From assembly GCF_000972385.1 (NCBI RefSeq), contig NZ_JXTE01000005.1, forward strand, positions 1 through 64,000: 64,000 nt of DNA, read 5' to 3'. The stretch comes from Streptomyces sp. WM6386 (GTDB lineage: Bacteria; Actinomycetota; Actinomycetes; Streptomycetales; Streptomycetaceae). The notes below the pieces were generated by a model. That model had not been told where the DNA came from. It saw nothing but the letters and a program-made list of their open reading frames with translations, and did not search any database. Position numbers and translations under genes: made by a program. This document shows, piece after piece, positions 23,201 to 31,521 of this stretch (positions are counted from its first letter, which is position 1; each line of letters starts with the position of its first letter).

Positions 23201-25144
23201 GTCCAGGCCTGCCGCGAGGAGGCGTGGGCGGGCCTTGTCCTTGGGGAGCGAACCGACTTCGCGGAGGAACGCGCCCACCGCGCGGCCGAGTTCGAGCGGG
23301 CGGCCCAGCTGGTCGCCCTTCCAGAAGGGGAGCCTGCCCGGGACACCGGGGGCGGGGGAGACCAGGACGCGGTCGCGGGTGATGTCCTCGATGCGCCAGG
23401 AGCTGGTGCCGAGCGTGAAGACGTCGCCGACCCGCGACTCGTAGACCATCTCCTCGTCGAGCTCGCCCACTCTTCCGCCGCCCTTCTTCGGGTCGGCTCC
23501 GGCGAGGAACACTCCGAAGAGGCCGCGGTCGGGGATCGTGCCGCCGGAGGTGACGGCGAGGCGCTGGGCGCCGGGGCGGCCGGTGATGGTGCCGGCGACC
23601 CGGTCCCAGACCACGCGGGGGCGCAGTTCCGCGAAGGCGTCGGACGGGTAGCGCCCCGCGAGCATGTCGAGGACCGCGGTGAAGGCGGAGTCCGGCAGGG
23701 AGGCGAAGGGAGCGGCTCGGCGGACCATGGCGAGGAGGTCGTCCAGCTGCCAGGTGTCCATCGACGTCATCGCGACCAACTGCTGGGCCAGTACGTCCAG
23801 GGGGTTGGCGGGGACCTTCAGGGACTCGATGGAGCCGGTGCGCATGCGTTCGGTGACGACCGCTGCCTGGACCAGGTCGCCTCGGTACTTCGGGAAGACC
23901 ACGCCGGTGGAGACCGCGCCCACCTGGTGGCCCGCGCGGCCCACGCGTTGGAGGCCGGAGGCCACGGAGGGGGGTGACTCGACCTGGACGACCAGGTCCA
24001 CCGCGCCCATGTCGATGCCGAGTTCGAGGCTGGAGGTGGCGACCACCGCGGGGAGACGGCCCGCTTTGAGGTCTTCCTCGACGAGGGCGCGTTGTTCCTT
24101 GGAGACCGAGCCGTGGTGGGCGCGGGCGATGACCGGAGGTGCGCCCTGGGCCGCGCCTGAGCCGCCCATGAGTTCCGCGGGGGCGTGGTGTTCGTCCAGG
24201 GTTTCGCCTGTTGCCCGTTCGTAGGCGATCTCGTTGAGGCGGTTGCAGAGGCGCTCAGCGAGGCGGCGGGAGTTGGCGAACACGATCGTGGAGCGGTGGG
24301 ACTGGACGAGGTCGGCGATGCGCTCCTCCACGTGGGGCCAGATCGAGGGGCGTTCCGCGCCCTCGGTGCCGTCGGCCACCGGGGAGCCGCCCAATTCGCC
24401 CAGGTCCTCCACGGGGACCACGACGGACAGGTCGAATTCCTTGCCGGATTTCGGTTGGACGATCTCCACCTTGCGGCGAGGGGAGAGGTAACGGGCGACC
24501 TCGTCGACCGGGCGCACGGTCGCGGAAAGGCCGATGCGGCGGGCCGGCTTCGGGAGGAGTTCGTCGAGGCGCTCGAGGGAGAGGGCGAGGTGGGCGCCGC
24601 GTTTGGTGCCCGCGACGGCGTGCACCTCGTCGAGGATGACCGTCTCGATGCCGGTCAGCGCGTCGCGGGTGGCCGACGTCAGCATCAGGAACAGGGACTC
24701 CGGGGTGGTGATCAGGATGTCCGGGGGGCGGGTGGAAAGGGCGCGGCGCTCGGCGGCGGGGGTGTCGCCGGAGCGGATGCCCACCTTGACCTCGGGCTCG
24801 GGGAGGCCGAGGCGGACGGATTCCTGGCGGATGCCGGTCAGAGGGCTGCGGAGATTGCGCTCCACGTCGACCGCGAGGGCCTTGAGGGGGGAGACGTACA
24901 GAACTCGGCAGCGCTTGCGCGGGTCCGCGGGTGGGGGTGTGGAGGTCAGCTGGTCCAGGGCGGCGAGGAAGGCGGCCAGGGTCTTGCCGGAACCGGTGGG
25001 GGCGACCACCAGGACGTCCGAGCCCTCTTTGATGGCGTTCCACGCGCCGGCCTGGGCCGCGGTGGGCGCGTCGAAGGCTCCCGTGAACCAGCCGCGGGTG
25101 GCGGGGGAGAAGCCGTCCAGGGCTCGGCGTGCGTCGCTGACCAT
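20261..25144 (-). CDS. lhr: ATP-dependent DNA helicase/translocase Lhr
   Basis: This is a 1627-residue superfamily-2 helicase, a 3'-5' ssDNA translocase of the long (Lhr plus C-terminal domain) bacterial type. It has Walker A APTGSGKT (Lys54), motif Ia SPLKAL, DEVH box (172-175), motif III SAT, and motifs V-VI ATSSLELGIDMG and QRVGRAGH. These are followed by the winged-helix/beta-barrel Lhr core and a long C-terminal region with a LAWPEDP segment. Mycobacterial Lhr is a DNA-damage-induced repair helicase. ATG 25144 is six bases after a -10 hexamer, so it is probably leaderless, although AGGATGG overlaps that hexamer. An in-frame start at 25213 would lie upstream of the promoter. Confidence 0.95.
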   Translation of the reverse strand: MVSDARRALDGFSPATRGWFTGAFDAPTAAQAGAWNAIKEGSDVLVVAPTGSGKTLAAFLAALDQLTSTPPPADPRKRCRVLYVSPLKALAVDVERNLRSPLTGIRQESVRLGLPEPEVKVGIRSGDTPAAERRALSTRPPDILITTPESLFLMLTSATRDALTGIETVILDEVHAVAGTKRGAHLALSLERLDELLPKPARRIGLSATVRPVDEVARYLSPRRKVEIVQPKSGKEFDLSVVVPVEDLGELGGSPVADGTEGAERPSIWPHVEERIADLVQSHRSTIVFANSRRLAERLCNRLNEIAYERATGETLDEHHAPAELMGGSGAAQGAPPVIARAHHGSVSKEQRALVEEDLKAGRLPAVVATSSLELGIDMGAVDLVVQVESPPSVASGLQRVGRAGHQVGAVSTGVVFPKYRGDLVQAAVVTERMRTGSIESLKVPANPLDVLAQQLVAMTSMDTWQLDDLLAMVRRAAPFASLPDSAFTAVLDMLAGRYPSDAFAELRPRVVWDRVAGTITGRPGAQRLAVTSGGTIPDRGLFGVFLAGADPKKGGGRVGELDEEMVYESRVGDVFTLGTSSWRIEDITRDRVLVSPAPGVPGRLPFWKGDQLGRPLELGRAVGAFLREVGSLPKDKARPRLLAAGLDTWAADNVLAYLAEQREACGHIPDDRTIVVERFRDELGDWRVVVHSPFGAQVHAPWALALGAKLSERYGMDAQVMHADDGIVLRLPDADLMGLDLLDQEPTKLGTEYDADQAPVGAADVVFDKGEVDQVVTDQVGGSALFASRFRECAARALLLPRRSPGKRTPLWQQRQRAAQLLQVASEFGSFPIVLEAVRECLQDVFDVPGLVELMGDLESRKVRLVEVTTPEPSPFARSLLFGYVAQFLYEGDSPLAERRAAALSLDSRLLAELLGQAELRELLDAEVLAELEQELQWLTEDRRAKDAESVADLLRLLGPLTDTELAERGAEPPWAQELARARRAIKVRIAGTDHWAAIEDAGRLRDALGTALPVGVPEAFTEPVKDPLGDLLARHARTHGPFTSASAAARFGLGVAVTEGALQRLSANGRVVQGEFHPAGIGQEWCDAAVLRRLRRRSLAALRHELEPVSPPALAQFLPQWQHIGKGHGLRGADGLVRAVEQLQGASVPASALEKLVLPSRVAHYTPAMLDELTSAGELVWAGAGSLPGKDGWVSLYLADAAPLLLPPPHPLELTALHESVLTALSGGYGLFFRQIADQVRATTHPDATDPQLADTVWDLAWSGRLTNDTLTPMRSLLGSGRTAGSTAHRAKRTVPRGRYGSLTAAARPASRTGPPTVAGRWSLLPDREPDPTLRAHALARTLLDRHGVVTRGAVSAEGVEGGFSATYRILSAFEETGQARRGYVVEGLGAAQFAMDGAVDRLRAVANARERGDGLPGANTGFGTPSPEDGFEAPVGTAPADDFADFGWLDEIPRSPGDYVSPRDLASPGTGGPRSGPYGPSHAVTPHRSPTRTPESRAVVLAAADPANAYGAALPWPEPPTGAGHKAGRKAGSLVVLVDGELTLYMERGGKTLLAWPEDPDAKATDDPRLQSAAEALATAARAGSLGTVTVERINGTPALTSPIGTLLEGSGFIATPRGLRLRA

Positions 25145-25150
25145 GTGTCC

Positions 25151-25173
25151 ATCCTGCACCCGGGTACTGACAA
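25151..25173 (-). promoter_or_regulatory. RecA-NDp-like promoter of lhr
   Basis: Read on the minus strand: TTGTCAGTA, eight bases, then CAGGAT. This fits tTGTCRgtg-N8-TAnnnT except for the third base of gtg and the first T of the -10. It ends six bases before the lhr ATG, at the spacing expected for a leaderless transcript. Confidence 0.5.
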
Positions 25174-25203
25174 ACGGATCTGACCTGCGGTTTCCCCTGG
25201 TGA

Positions 25204-25352
25204 GGGCGCGCATCGTATGCCTGCTGCGGCCCGTGCGGCTTTGATGGGGTGCGCGTTGCGCATTGCTCCGTGCGGAAGAACTTTGTGCGGCACACCCACG
25301 AGAACTTCGTGATCGCCGCCATCGCCGATGGCGTGGAGGTTTTTCACTACCG
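25204..25352 (+). pseudogene. remnant of an AraC-family N-terminal sensor domain
   Basis: In this frame the text FDGVRVAHCSVRKNFVRHTH then ENFVIAAIADGVEVFHYRGA reads like the cupin ligand-binding start of an AraC-type regulator, whose family pattern is F.RH.H..YVIG.IE.GVE.F.YRG. A TGA at 25201 precedes it. After YRGA the frame runs antisense into the convergent 25364-26308 gene with no further similarity, and no DNA-binding domain follows. This looks like the leftover of a regulator mostly lost by deletion. Identification is by eye only. Confidence 0.45.
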
Positions 25353-25363
25353 GGGTGCCGGGA

Positions 25364-26308
25364 TCAGCCGATCGAGCGGCCGTACGTCCTCAGGGTGCGC
25401 AGTGCCTCGATCGTCACCATGGGGCGTGCCTCCAGGGCCGCGCTCGGGGCCCACCGGCGCCAGCGGATCGGCCAGCCGCCGTCCTCCTGCTGTTCGCCCG
25501 TGAGGAAGTCCAGGGAGCGCTCCATCTCCTCGTCCGTGAACCACGCGCGCGCGAGCGAGTGCGGGGTCTTCGCGTAGTCGTGCGGGAAGTGGTGCTCTCC
25601 CGGGGCGTAGCCGGGCGACACCGGGTAGGAGTCGAGGCGCTCCGGGTCCAGTGCCGCGAGGCGGTGCTCGCGCACCAGACGGCCGAGCCGGTCGGCGGCC
25701 GCCTCCGCGCGCGGACGGTCGGGAGCGGAGTCCAGGAAGGCCACGGCGGCCTGTACCTCGTACGGGTGCGATTCCCGCAGGGACTCGACCGCGTGCCAGC
25801 AGAAGTCCGTGGCCCGGAACAGCCAGGCATGCCACACCTCGTTGCGGTGCAGCAGGCCCACCACCGGGCCGGTGGCGAGGAGCTCGCTGGGCGGGTCGTC
25901 CACGATCGGGATGAACGGGGCCGCGGGATAGCCGCGCTGGCTGGGACGGATCGCCGGCAGGGCGCCGTCCGGGCTGGAGACCGATGTCAGATAGCGGCAC
26001 ACCCGTTCCACGCGCTGGCCGCCGCAGCGGCCGATGGCATCCAGGACGCTCAGTGCGTGACCGGCGTGCAGCGGCTGGCTGACCGGGCCGCGCAGGTCGG
26101 GCTCCAGCGCGTGGCCGTATCCGCCGTCCTCGTTGCGGTAGGCGTCCAGCGCGGTCTCCACCGGGTCGGCGTTCCCGTTCAGGAAGTGGTGTGCGAAGAG
26201 GCGCTGTTCCAGCACGCGCGCGGTGAGCCAGACGAAGTGCTCGGCGCGGAAGAGCGGGGAGTGCGCCGGGGGCGTCGGGGGGAGTGAGGAAGCTCCTGTT
26301 TCGGCCAT
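25364..26308 (-). CDS. terpene-cyclase/prenyltransferase-fold (alpha/alpha-barrel) protein
   Basis: This 314-residue protein has squalene-cyclase/prenyltransferase-like repeats: YRNEDGGYGHALEPD near residue 57, SSPDGALPAIRP and EEMERSLDFLTGEQQEDGGW near the C-terminus. These D/E-D-G-G-W/Y motifs mark the alpha-alpha toroid fold. The catalytic DxDD of cyclases is not seen, so no reaction is assigned. The ATG at 26308 gives a Pro/Ser-rich first 20 residues. No operon partner is evident; the DUF3046 gene is divergent. Confidence 0.75.
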   Translation of the reverse strand: MAETGASSLPPTPPAHSPLFRAEHFVWLTARVLEQRLFAHHFLNGNADPVETALDAYRNEDGGYGHALEPDLRGPVSQPLHAGHALSVLDAIGRCGGQRVERVCRYLTSVSSPDGALPAIRPSQRGYPAAPFIPIVDDPPSELLATGPVVGLLHRNEVWHAWLFRATDFCWHAVESLRESHPYEVQAAVAFLDSAPDRPRAEAAADRLGRLVREHRLAALDPERLDSYPVSPGYAPGEHHFPHDYAKTPHSLARAWFTDEEMERSLDFLTGEQQEDGGWPIRWRRWAPSAALEARPMVTIEALRTLRTYGRSIG

Positions 26309-26388
26309 GCGTCAGACCGTAGGACGGAAAGCGTTCTCGACAAGCGGTCCCGGCCGAGGCCCACTCTCAGGGGCGGGATACTGGTGTC

Positions 26389-26583
26389 ATGCGGTTGACG
26401 GTCTTCTGGCAGCGGATGGCGGAGCACTTCGGTCCGGGCTCCGCCGAGACCTTCGCGCGTGACCACGTCATGGCGGAGCTCGGTGGGCGCACGGTGTACG
26501 AGGCGCTGGACTCTGGCTGGGAGGCCAAAGACGTGTGGCATGTGGTGTGCGGCGTCATGAACGTGCCACAAGAACAGCGCTGA
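26389..26583 (+). CDS. DUF3046 family protein
   Basis: This 64-residue protein (MRLTVFWQRMAEHFGPGSAE, ending DVWHVVCGVMNVPQEQR) matches the small actinobacterial DUF3046 family, usually found a few genes from recA as here. Its function is unknown. No Shine-Dalgarno precedes the ATG; GATACT ends six bases upstream, which suggests a leaderless mRNA. Confidence 0.85.
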   Translation: MRLTVFWQRMAEHFGPGSAETFARDHVMAELGGRTVYEALDSGWEAKDVWHVVCGVMNVPQEQR

Positions 26584-26625
26584 CCGGTCACTAAGATCGG
26601 AGGGGGGCAGCGCATTGTCGGCCAC

Positions 26626-27891
26626 GTGGGCGAAACTTGCTCCGTGGCACCCACCGACGAGACCGACGAGGTCCCCCAGCACGCGTCGCCGTTCGGCACG
26701 ACGCCGCCCACCCGGCCCCCGGCCGACGGACCCACCGGGGCGAACTCGCGCATGCCACGCTGGATTCCGCGTGCCGTGGTGCTCACGCTCGCCCTCTATG
26801 CGGCCTTCCAGTTGGGCACGTGGGCCTTCCACCAGCTCACCGGGCTGCTGATCAACATCCTCATCGCGTTCTTCCTGGCTCTGGCCATCGAACCGGCGGT
26901 GAGCTGGATGGCCTCGCGAGGGGTGCGCCGGGGGCTGGGTGCCTTCCTCGTCTTCCTCGCCGTGCTGATCGTGTCCGCGGGCTTCGTGACCCTGCTCGGC
27001 ACCATGCTGGCGAACCAGATCATCAAGATCGTCGAGGATTTCCCCGCCTACATCGACTCCGTCATCAACTGGATCAACACGCATTTCCACACCGACCTGA
27101 AACGGGTGGATGTGCAGGAGGGGTTGCTGCGCTCCGACTGGCTGCGCAACTACGTGCAGAACAGCGCCACCGGCGTCCTGGACGTGTCCGCCCAGGTTCT
27201 CGGCGGGCTCTTCCAGCTGCTGACGATCGCGCTGTTCTCGTTCTACTTCGCCGCGGACGGCCCGCGACTGCGCCGTGCGCTCTGCTCGGTCCTGCCGCCC
27301 GCCAAGCAGGCGGAGGTGCTGCGGGCCTGGGAGATCGCCGTCAACAAGACCGGCGGCTATCTGTACTCACGCGGTCTGATGGCGCTGATCTCCGGCGTCG
27401 CGCACTACGTCCTGCTCCAGGCCCTGGCGGTGCCCAACGCGCCCGTGCTCGCCGTCTGGGTGGGGCTGGTCTCGCAGTTCATCCCGACGATCGGTACGTA
27501 TCTCGCGGGCGCGCTGCCGATGCTGATCGCCTTCACGGTCGATCCCTGGTACGCGCTGTGGGTGCTGATCTTCGTCGTGATCTACCAGCAGTTCGAGAAC
27601 TACGTGCTGCAGCCCAAGCTGACCTCGAAGACCGTCGACGTCCACCCTGCCGTCGCCTTCGGCTCGGTCATCGCCGGTACCGCCCTCCTCGGTGCGGTGG
27701 GCGCGCTGATCGCCATTCCGGCGGTCGCCACGCTGCAGGCGTTCCTGGGGGCGTATGTGAAGCGGTACGACGTCACGGACGACCCCCGGGTCCACGGTCA
27801 CCGCCTGTCGGATTCCAACCTCTTCACACGCGCGCGTGCGCTGTGGACGAGGCGGCCCGGGGAGCGGGACTCGACGGACGATTCCTCCTGA
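26626..27891 (+). CDS. AI-2E family (PerM-like) membrane transporter
   Basis: This 421-residue polytopic membrane protein belongs to the AI-2E/PerM family. A Pro-rich cytosolic tail (1-45) is followed by about eight transmembrane helices. The family signature lies in the C-terminal half (VSQFIPTIGTYLAGALP, then QQFENYVLQPKL and LLGAVGALIAIPAVA). Family members have been proposed to export autoinducer-2 or act as Na+/H+ antiporters; the substrate here is unknown. The start is uncertain: GTG 26626 is used and GTG 26644 is also possible. The GGAGGGGGG at 26600 is about 18 bases from the first and lies closest to a non-canonical ATT (26614). Confidence 0.85.
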   Translation: MGETCSVAPTDETDEVPQHASPFGTTPPTRPPADGPTGANSRMPRWIPRAVVLTLALYAAFQLGTWAFHQLTGLLINILIAFFLALAIEPAVSWMASRGVRRGLGAFLVFLAVLIVSAGFVTLLGTMLANQIIKIVEDFPAYIDSVINWINTHFHTDLKRVDVQEGLLRSDWLRNYVQNSATGVLDVSAQVLGGLFQLLTIALFSFYFAADGPRLRRALCSVLPPAKQAEVLRAWEIAVNKTGGYLYSRGLMALISGVAHYVLLQALAVPNAPVLAVWVGLVSQFIPTIGTYLAGALPMLIAFTVDPWYALWVLIFVVIYQQFENYVLQPKLTSKTVDVHPAVAFGSVIAGTALLGAVGALIAIPAVATLQAFLGAYVKRYDVTDDPRVHGHRLSDSNLFTRARALWTRRPGERDSTDDSS

Positions 27892-27903
27892 GAGGCACCT
27901 CCG

Positions 27904-28374
27904 TCAGTCCCAGGAGTTGAAGAGCACCTCGCCGACGGTGTCCCGTTGCCAGTGCCTGATCTGCTCCCGCTCCGCGGCGGTCAGGGCAGAGGTGTCCGCC
28001 TTCCGGATGGGCAGCAGAAGTCGCGACGCGCTCAGGACGGTGAAGCCGTGGTCGCCGAGGACGGCGGCCCAGGCGGGCGGATCCACGAACTCGGTGTACC
28101 AGGAGCGCTGCTCGTGGACGAAGGCGATCAGCGGGTGGTGCGCGTGGAACAGCGCGAAGTGTGTGCCGGCATGGTCGTCGAGCGTGGCGCAGTGAAAGTT
28201 CTGCGGGTACTTCCGGTCCCCGAAGCCCATGCCCCGCCCTCGGGCCGCCCGGCCCGCGGCGTACCAGGCCGTGCGGCAGGCCCTGAGGTCGACCTCAGGC
28301 ACCGAAAGGTCGTCGAACGGGCAGAACCCCGTGGAACCCCGGTCCAGGTGGAAGGCGGCCTGTGCGTCGTCCAC
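27904..28374 (-). CDS. conserved hypothetical protein
   Basis: This 156-residue soluble protein begins at GTG 28374, five bases after GGGGAGG. The frame stays open to GTG 28467 but without a better site. It is rich in His, Trp and Phe (HCATLDDHAGTHFALFHAHH, VDPPAWAAVLGDHGFTVLSA) and Cys residues are few. It converges on the AI-2E gene. I do not recognise a family or function. Confidence 0.65.
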   Translation of the reverse strand: MDDAQAAFHLDRGSTGFCPFDDLSVPEVDLRACRTAWYAAGRAARGRGMGFGDRKYPQNFHCATLDDHAGTHFALFHAHHPLIAFVHEQRSWYTEFVDPPAWAAVLGDHGFTVLSASRLLLPIRKADTSALTAAEREQIRHWQRDTVGEVLFNSWD

Positions 28375-28526
28375 TCCCACCTCCCCGGCCTGTGTCGTGG
28401 GCGAACCTACCGAGCACCCGGCTTCGGGGTCACGCGCGACACCGGGGGGCACCCTCAATAGGTCCACCCCGGCGGGGAATTCGGAAGCGACAGCGGTATT
28501 TCGTCGACTCCGAGGAGGTACGTGCC

Positions 28527-29048
28527 GTGCGCGCCTTCAAGCGCTGGTTCGACCACAGTCTTACCGCGCAGGCGGTCCTGATCTTCCCGCTGCTCGTGGG
28601 GCTCACCGCCCTGTTCCGGCGGCATGAGAACCCGGTCTGGTGGGTGGTTCAGGGCGCGCTCTGCACCGCCATCGCCATCGGCTTCCTGGCCGCGCAGCGT
28701 CGCAGGGCCGGCCGCGCCACCGGCACCGACGCGCGCGGAATCGCCGAGCTCAACCGCAAGATCCGGCACCGTGAGGTGCCGAAGGCGCCCGAGGAGCGGG
28801 CCACCATGCGACGGCTGATCGACGAGGAACTGGGCCGGGTCGAGCGGGGAGGCCGGTGGCTGCCGTACTGGCTGGGCTTCATGGGGCTGGTCGCGATCGG
28901 CACACTCGCTCTCGGAGTGAGCGCCGGCGCGTGGATCCTTCCGCTGGTCCTCGCGATCGGTGTGGCGGGGTTCTGCTGGTGGGCCCTCTGGGCGCGCCGC
29001 CGCTTCATCGACCGCTGCCACCACATGCGGTCGGCCCTGCAGAGCTAG
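28527..29048 (+). CDS. membrane protein of unknown function
   Basis: This 173-residue protein starts at GTG 28527, eight bases after GAGGAGG. Two hydrophobic hairpins (AVLIFPLLVGLTALF with VVQGALCTAIAIGFLAA; WLGFMGLVAIGTLALGV with LPLVLAIGVAGFCWWALW) indicate four transmembrane helices with a charged loop (~55-115) facing the cytosol. It precedes the recA promoter region and is probably transcribed separately. Confidence 0.65.
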   Translation: MRAFKRWFDHSLTAQAVLIFPLLVGLTALFRRHENPVWWVVQGALCTAIAIGFLAAQRRRAGRATGTDARGIAELNRKIRHREVPKAPEERATMRRLIDEELGRVERGGRWLPYWLGFMGLVAIGTLALGVSAGAWILPLVLAIGVAGFCWWALWARRRFIDRCHHMRSALQS

Positions 29049-29109
29049 CTTCACAGCGCCGCCACACATACCGCCCGGAAGTGCCGCGTGGTGCGCTTGA
29101 CACGAAAAT

Positions 29110-29123
29110 CGAACATCCATTCT
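29110..29123 (+). promoter_or_regulatory. LexA (SOS) box upstream of recA
   Basis: CGAACATCCATTCT is an imperfect copy of the actinobacterial SOS box CGAAC-N4-GTTCG. From memory, a GAACATCCATTC-like site was described before recA of S. lividans. It lies 164 bases upstream of the recA ATG. Confidence 0.6.
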
Positions 29124-29220
29124 TATGGGAGTTCCGGTGAGGCGCGCGGCGGGTGTTTCAGTACGGTTTCGGCGGAGAAGTCGCCGAGTTATCCACAGGC
29201 CGGACGGGCGTCGGGGCCCA

Positions 29221-29243
29221 TTGTCAGTGGCAGGCGTTAGCGT
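29221..29243 (+). promoter_or_regulatory. RecA-NDp (PafBC-type) promoter of recA
   Basis: TTGTCAGTG, eight bases, then TAGCGT is an exact match to tTGTCRgtg-N8-TAnnnT, the LexA-independent DNA-damage promoter of mycobacterial recA. It ends 43 bases before the recA start. Confidence 0.75.
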
Positions 29244-29286
29244 CTTTGACGTGAAGCGATCGACTCAAGCAAATCGGGTGGAACCC

Positions 29287-30411
29287 ATGGCAGGAACCGA
29301 CCGCGAGAAGGCCCTGGATGCCGCTCTCGCACAGATTGAACGGCAATTCGGCAAGGGCGCGGTCATGCGCATGGGCGAGCGGTCGATGGAGCCCATCGAG
29401 GTCATCCCGACCGGGTCGACCGCGCTCGACGTCGCCCTCGGCGTCGGCGGCCTGCCGCGCGGCCGCGTGGTGGAGGTGTACGGACCGGAGTCCTCCGGCA
29501 AGACCACGCTGACGCTGCACGCGGTGGCGAACGCGCAGAAGGCCGGCGGCCAGGTCGCCTTCGTGGACGCGGAGCACGCCCTCGACCCCGAGTACGCGAA
29601 GAAGCTCGGCGTCGACATCGACAACCTGATCCTGTCCCAGCCGGACAACGGCGAGCAGGCTCTGGAGATCGTGGACATGCTGGTCCGCTCCGGTGCCCTC
29701 GACCTCATCGTCATCGACTCCGTCGCGGCCCTCGTCCCGCGCGCGGAGATCGAGGGCGAGATGGGTGACAGCCACGTCGGTCTGCAGGCCCGTCTGATGA
29801 GCCAGGCCCTGCGGAAGATCACCAGTGCGCTCAACCAGTCCAAGACCACCGCGATCTTCATCAACCAGCTCCGCGAGAAGATCGGCGTGATGTTCGGCTC
29901 CCCGGAGACCACGACCGGTGGCCGGGCGCTGAAGTTCTACGCCTCGGTGCGACTCGACATCCGCCGCATCGAGACCCTGAAGGACGGCACGGACGCGGTC
30001 GGCAACCGCACCCGTGTCAAGGTCGTCAAGAACAAGGTCGCGCCGCCCTTCAAGCAGGCCGAGTTCGACATCCTCTACGGGCACGGCATCAGCCGCGAGG
30101 GCGGTTTGATCGACATGGGCGTGGAGCACGGCTTCGTCCGCAAGGCCGGCGCCTGGTACACGTACGAGGGCGACCAGCTCGGCCAGGGCAAGGAGAACGC
30201 GCGCAACTTCCTGAAGGACAACCCCGACCTGGCCAACGAGATCGAGAAGAAGATCCTGGAGAAGCTGGGCGTCGGCGTACGGCCCCAGGAGCCGACCGCC
30301 GAGCCGGGCGCGGACGCCGCGGTCACCGCCTCGTCGGACGATGCCGCGAAGACGGTGCCCGCTCCGGCGGCCAAGGCAGCCAAGCCCAAGGCCGCGACTG
30401 CCAAGAGCTGA
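29287..30411 (+). CDS. recA: recombinase RecA
   Basis: This ATP-dependent recombinase forms filaments on ssDNA, promotes strand exchange and stimulates LexA self-cleavage. Of 374 residues, Walker A is GPESSGKT (66-73), Walker B is [10 protein letters not shown], and the loop-2 region reads [21 protein letters not shown]. The C-terminal domain ends in the Ala/Lys-rich tail usual for Streptomyces. ATG 29287 is the family start. recX follows four bases after the stop, so the pair is an operon. A LexA box and a RecA-NDp promoter lie upstream, predicting dual damage control. Confidence 0.98.
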   Translation: MAGTDREKALDAALAQIERQFGKGAVMRMGERSMEPIEVIPTGSTALDVALGVGGLPRGRVVEVYGPESSGKTTLTLHAVANAQKAGGQVAFVDAEHALDPEYAKKLGVDIDNLILSQPDNGEQALEIVDMLVRSGALDLIVIDSVAALVPRAEIEGEMGDSHVGLQARLMSQALRKITSALNQSKTTAIFINQLREKIGVMFGSPETTTGGRALKFYASVRLDIRRIETLKDGTDAVGNRTRVKVVKNKVAPPFKQAEFDILYGHGISREGGLIDMGVEHGFVRKAGAWYTYEGDQLGQGKENARNFLKDNPDLANEIEKKILEKLGVGVRPQEPTAEPGADAAVTASSDDAAKTVPAPAAKAAKPKAATAKS

Positions 30412-30415
30412 CCCC

Positions 30416-31336
30416 GTGACACGACGAACCGACTGGGCCGAGTACGCCCACCAGGACGCTCCGCGCGAGCGGGGCGGGGCAGCCGACGGGGGATTCTCCG
30501 GGCCGGGCGGCGATGCGTACGGGGACGATGCGGGGCGCGGTGCGAACGGGGGACACGGTCGCGCCGCGTCGTACGGCACCGGGGGAGAGTACGGCGACGA
30601 CCGGATCTACGGTGCCGGGCAGCCGTCCGGCCATGACGGGCCGTACGACGATGAGCCGGGCGACGGCTCGGTGCCGTCCGGCGTCGGTTCCCCGCGTGGG
30701 CGCGGTGGCACCCGTGGGGGCCGTGCGGCCCGTGGCGAGGGCGGTTCCCGTGGGCGTCGGCAGCGACGCGGCGGGGAGCCGTCCGGCGCGGACGAAGGCT
30801 CCCCCTCCTCGTCGAGGGCCGAGCAGGGGGAGTCTTCAGGGGACCCGGTCGAGCGGGCACGGGCTATCTGTCTGCGCCTGCTCACCGGGACCCCGCGCAC
30901 GCGAAAACAGCTCGCGGACGCCCTGAGCAAGAAGGGGATCCCGGACGAGGCGGCGCAGGAGGTGCTGTCGCGGTTCGAGGAGGTCGGGCTGATCAACGAC
31001 AGTGCGTTCGCCGAAGCCTGGGTGGAGTCCCGGCACCACGGCCGGGGACTGGCCCGGCGTGCCCTCGCCCAGGAGCTGCGCACCAAGGGCGTCGACTCCA
31101 CGTTGATCGACGCGGCCGTCTCACAGCTCGACTCCGAGCAGGAGGAGACGACCGCGCGCGACCTCGTCGCCCGCAAGCTGCGCTCCACACGTGGCCTCGA
31201 CCGCGACAAGCGACTGCGCCGCCTCGCGGGCATGCTCGCCCGCAAGGGGTACCCCGAGGGCATGGCCCTGAGGGTGGTCCGGCAGGCACTCGAAGAGGAG
31301 GGTGAGGACGCGGAGTTCCTCGACGAGGGGTTCTGA
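30416..31336 (+). CDS. recX: RecA regulator RecX
   Basis: RecX binds and restrains RecA filaments. This 306-residue protein is about twice the usual length. The first ~135 residues are a low-complexity Gly/Arg/Asp region (including repeated RGRGG-type segments), and the RecX three-helix repeats fill ~140-300 ([54 protein letters not shown]). The Gly/Arg extension may contact nucleic acid (inference). GTG 30416 follows the recA stop by four bases, so translation is probably coupled and expression should follow recA. Confidence 0.93.
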   Translation: MTRRTDWAEYAHQDAPRERGGAADGGFSGPGGDAYGDDAGRGANGGHGRAASYGTGGEYGDDRIYGAGQPSGHDGPYDDEPGDGSVPSGVGSPRGRGGTRGGRAARGEGGSRGRRQRRGGEPSGADEGSPSSSRAEQGESSGDPVERARAICLRLLTGTPRTRKQLADALSKKGIPDEAAQEVLSRFEEVGLINDSAFAEAWVESRHHGRGLARRALAQELRTKGVDSTLIDAAVSQLDSEQEETTARDLVARKLRSTRGLDRDKRLRRLAGMLARKGYPEGMALRVVRQALEEEGEDAEFLDEGF

Positions 31337-31521
31337 AACCGCCGCCTGAGCTCGGCGGGGAGCTGAGGCCGGGGAGTGTGCCGGGGCCGGGCTCCCGGAA
31401 GACTTCACGGGGCCGCGACGGAACCCTGACAGAGAGCCGGCACAGGTGCCCGACCCGCACGGCTTCCGTCTATCGGCGTCACCGCTCAGTCGGCGCAGCC
31501 ATACCGTGCCTGCCACGAGGG

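Noticed and set aside
26614..26625. ATT start codon for the AI-2E-type transporter
   Set aside because: It has the best-spaced GGAGGGGGG, but ATT initiation is very rare and GTG 26626 follows immediately.
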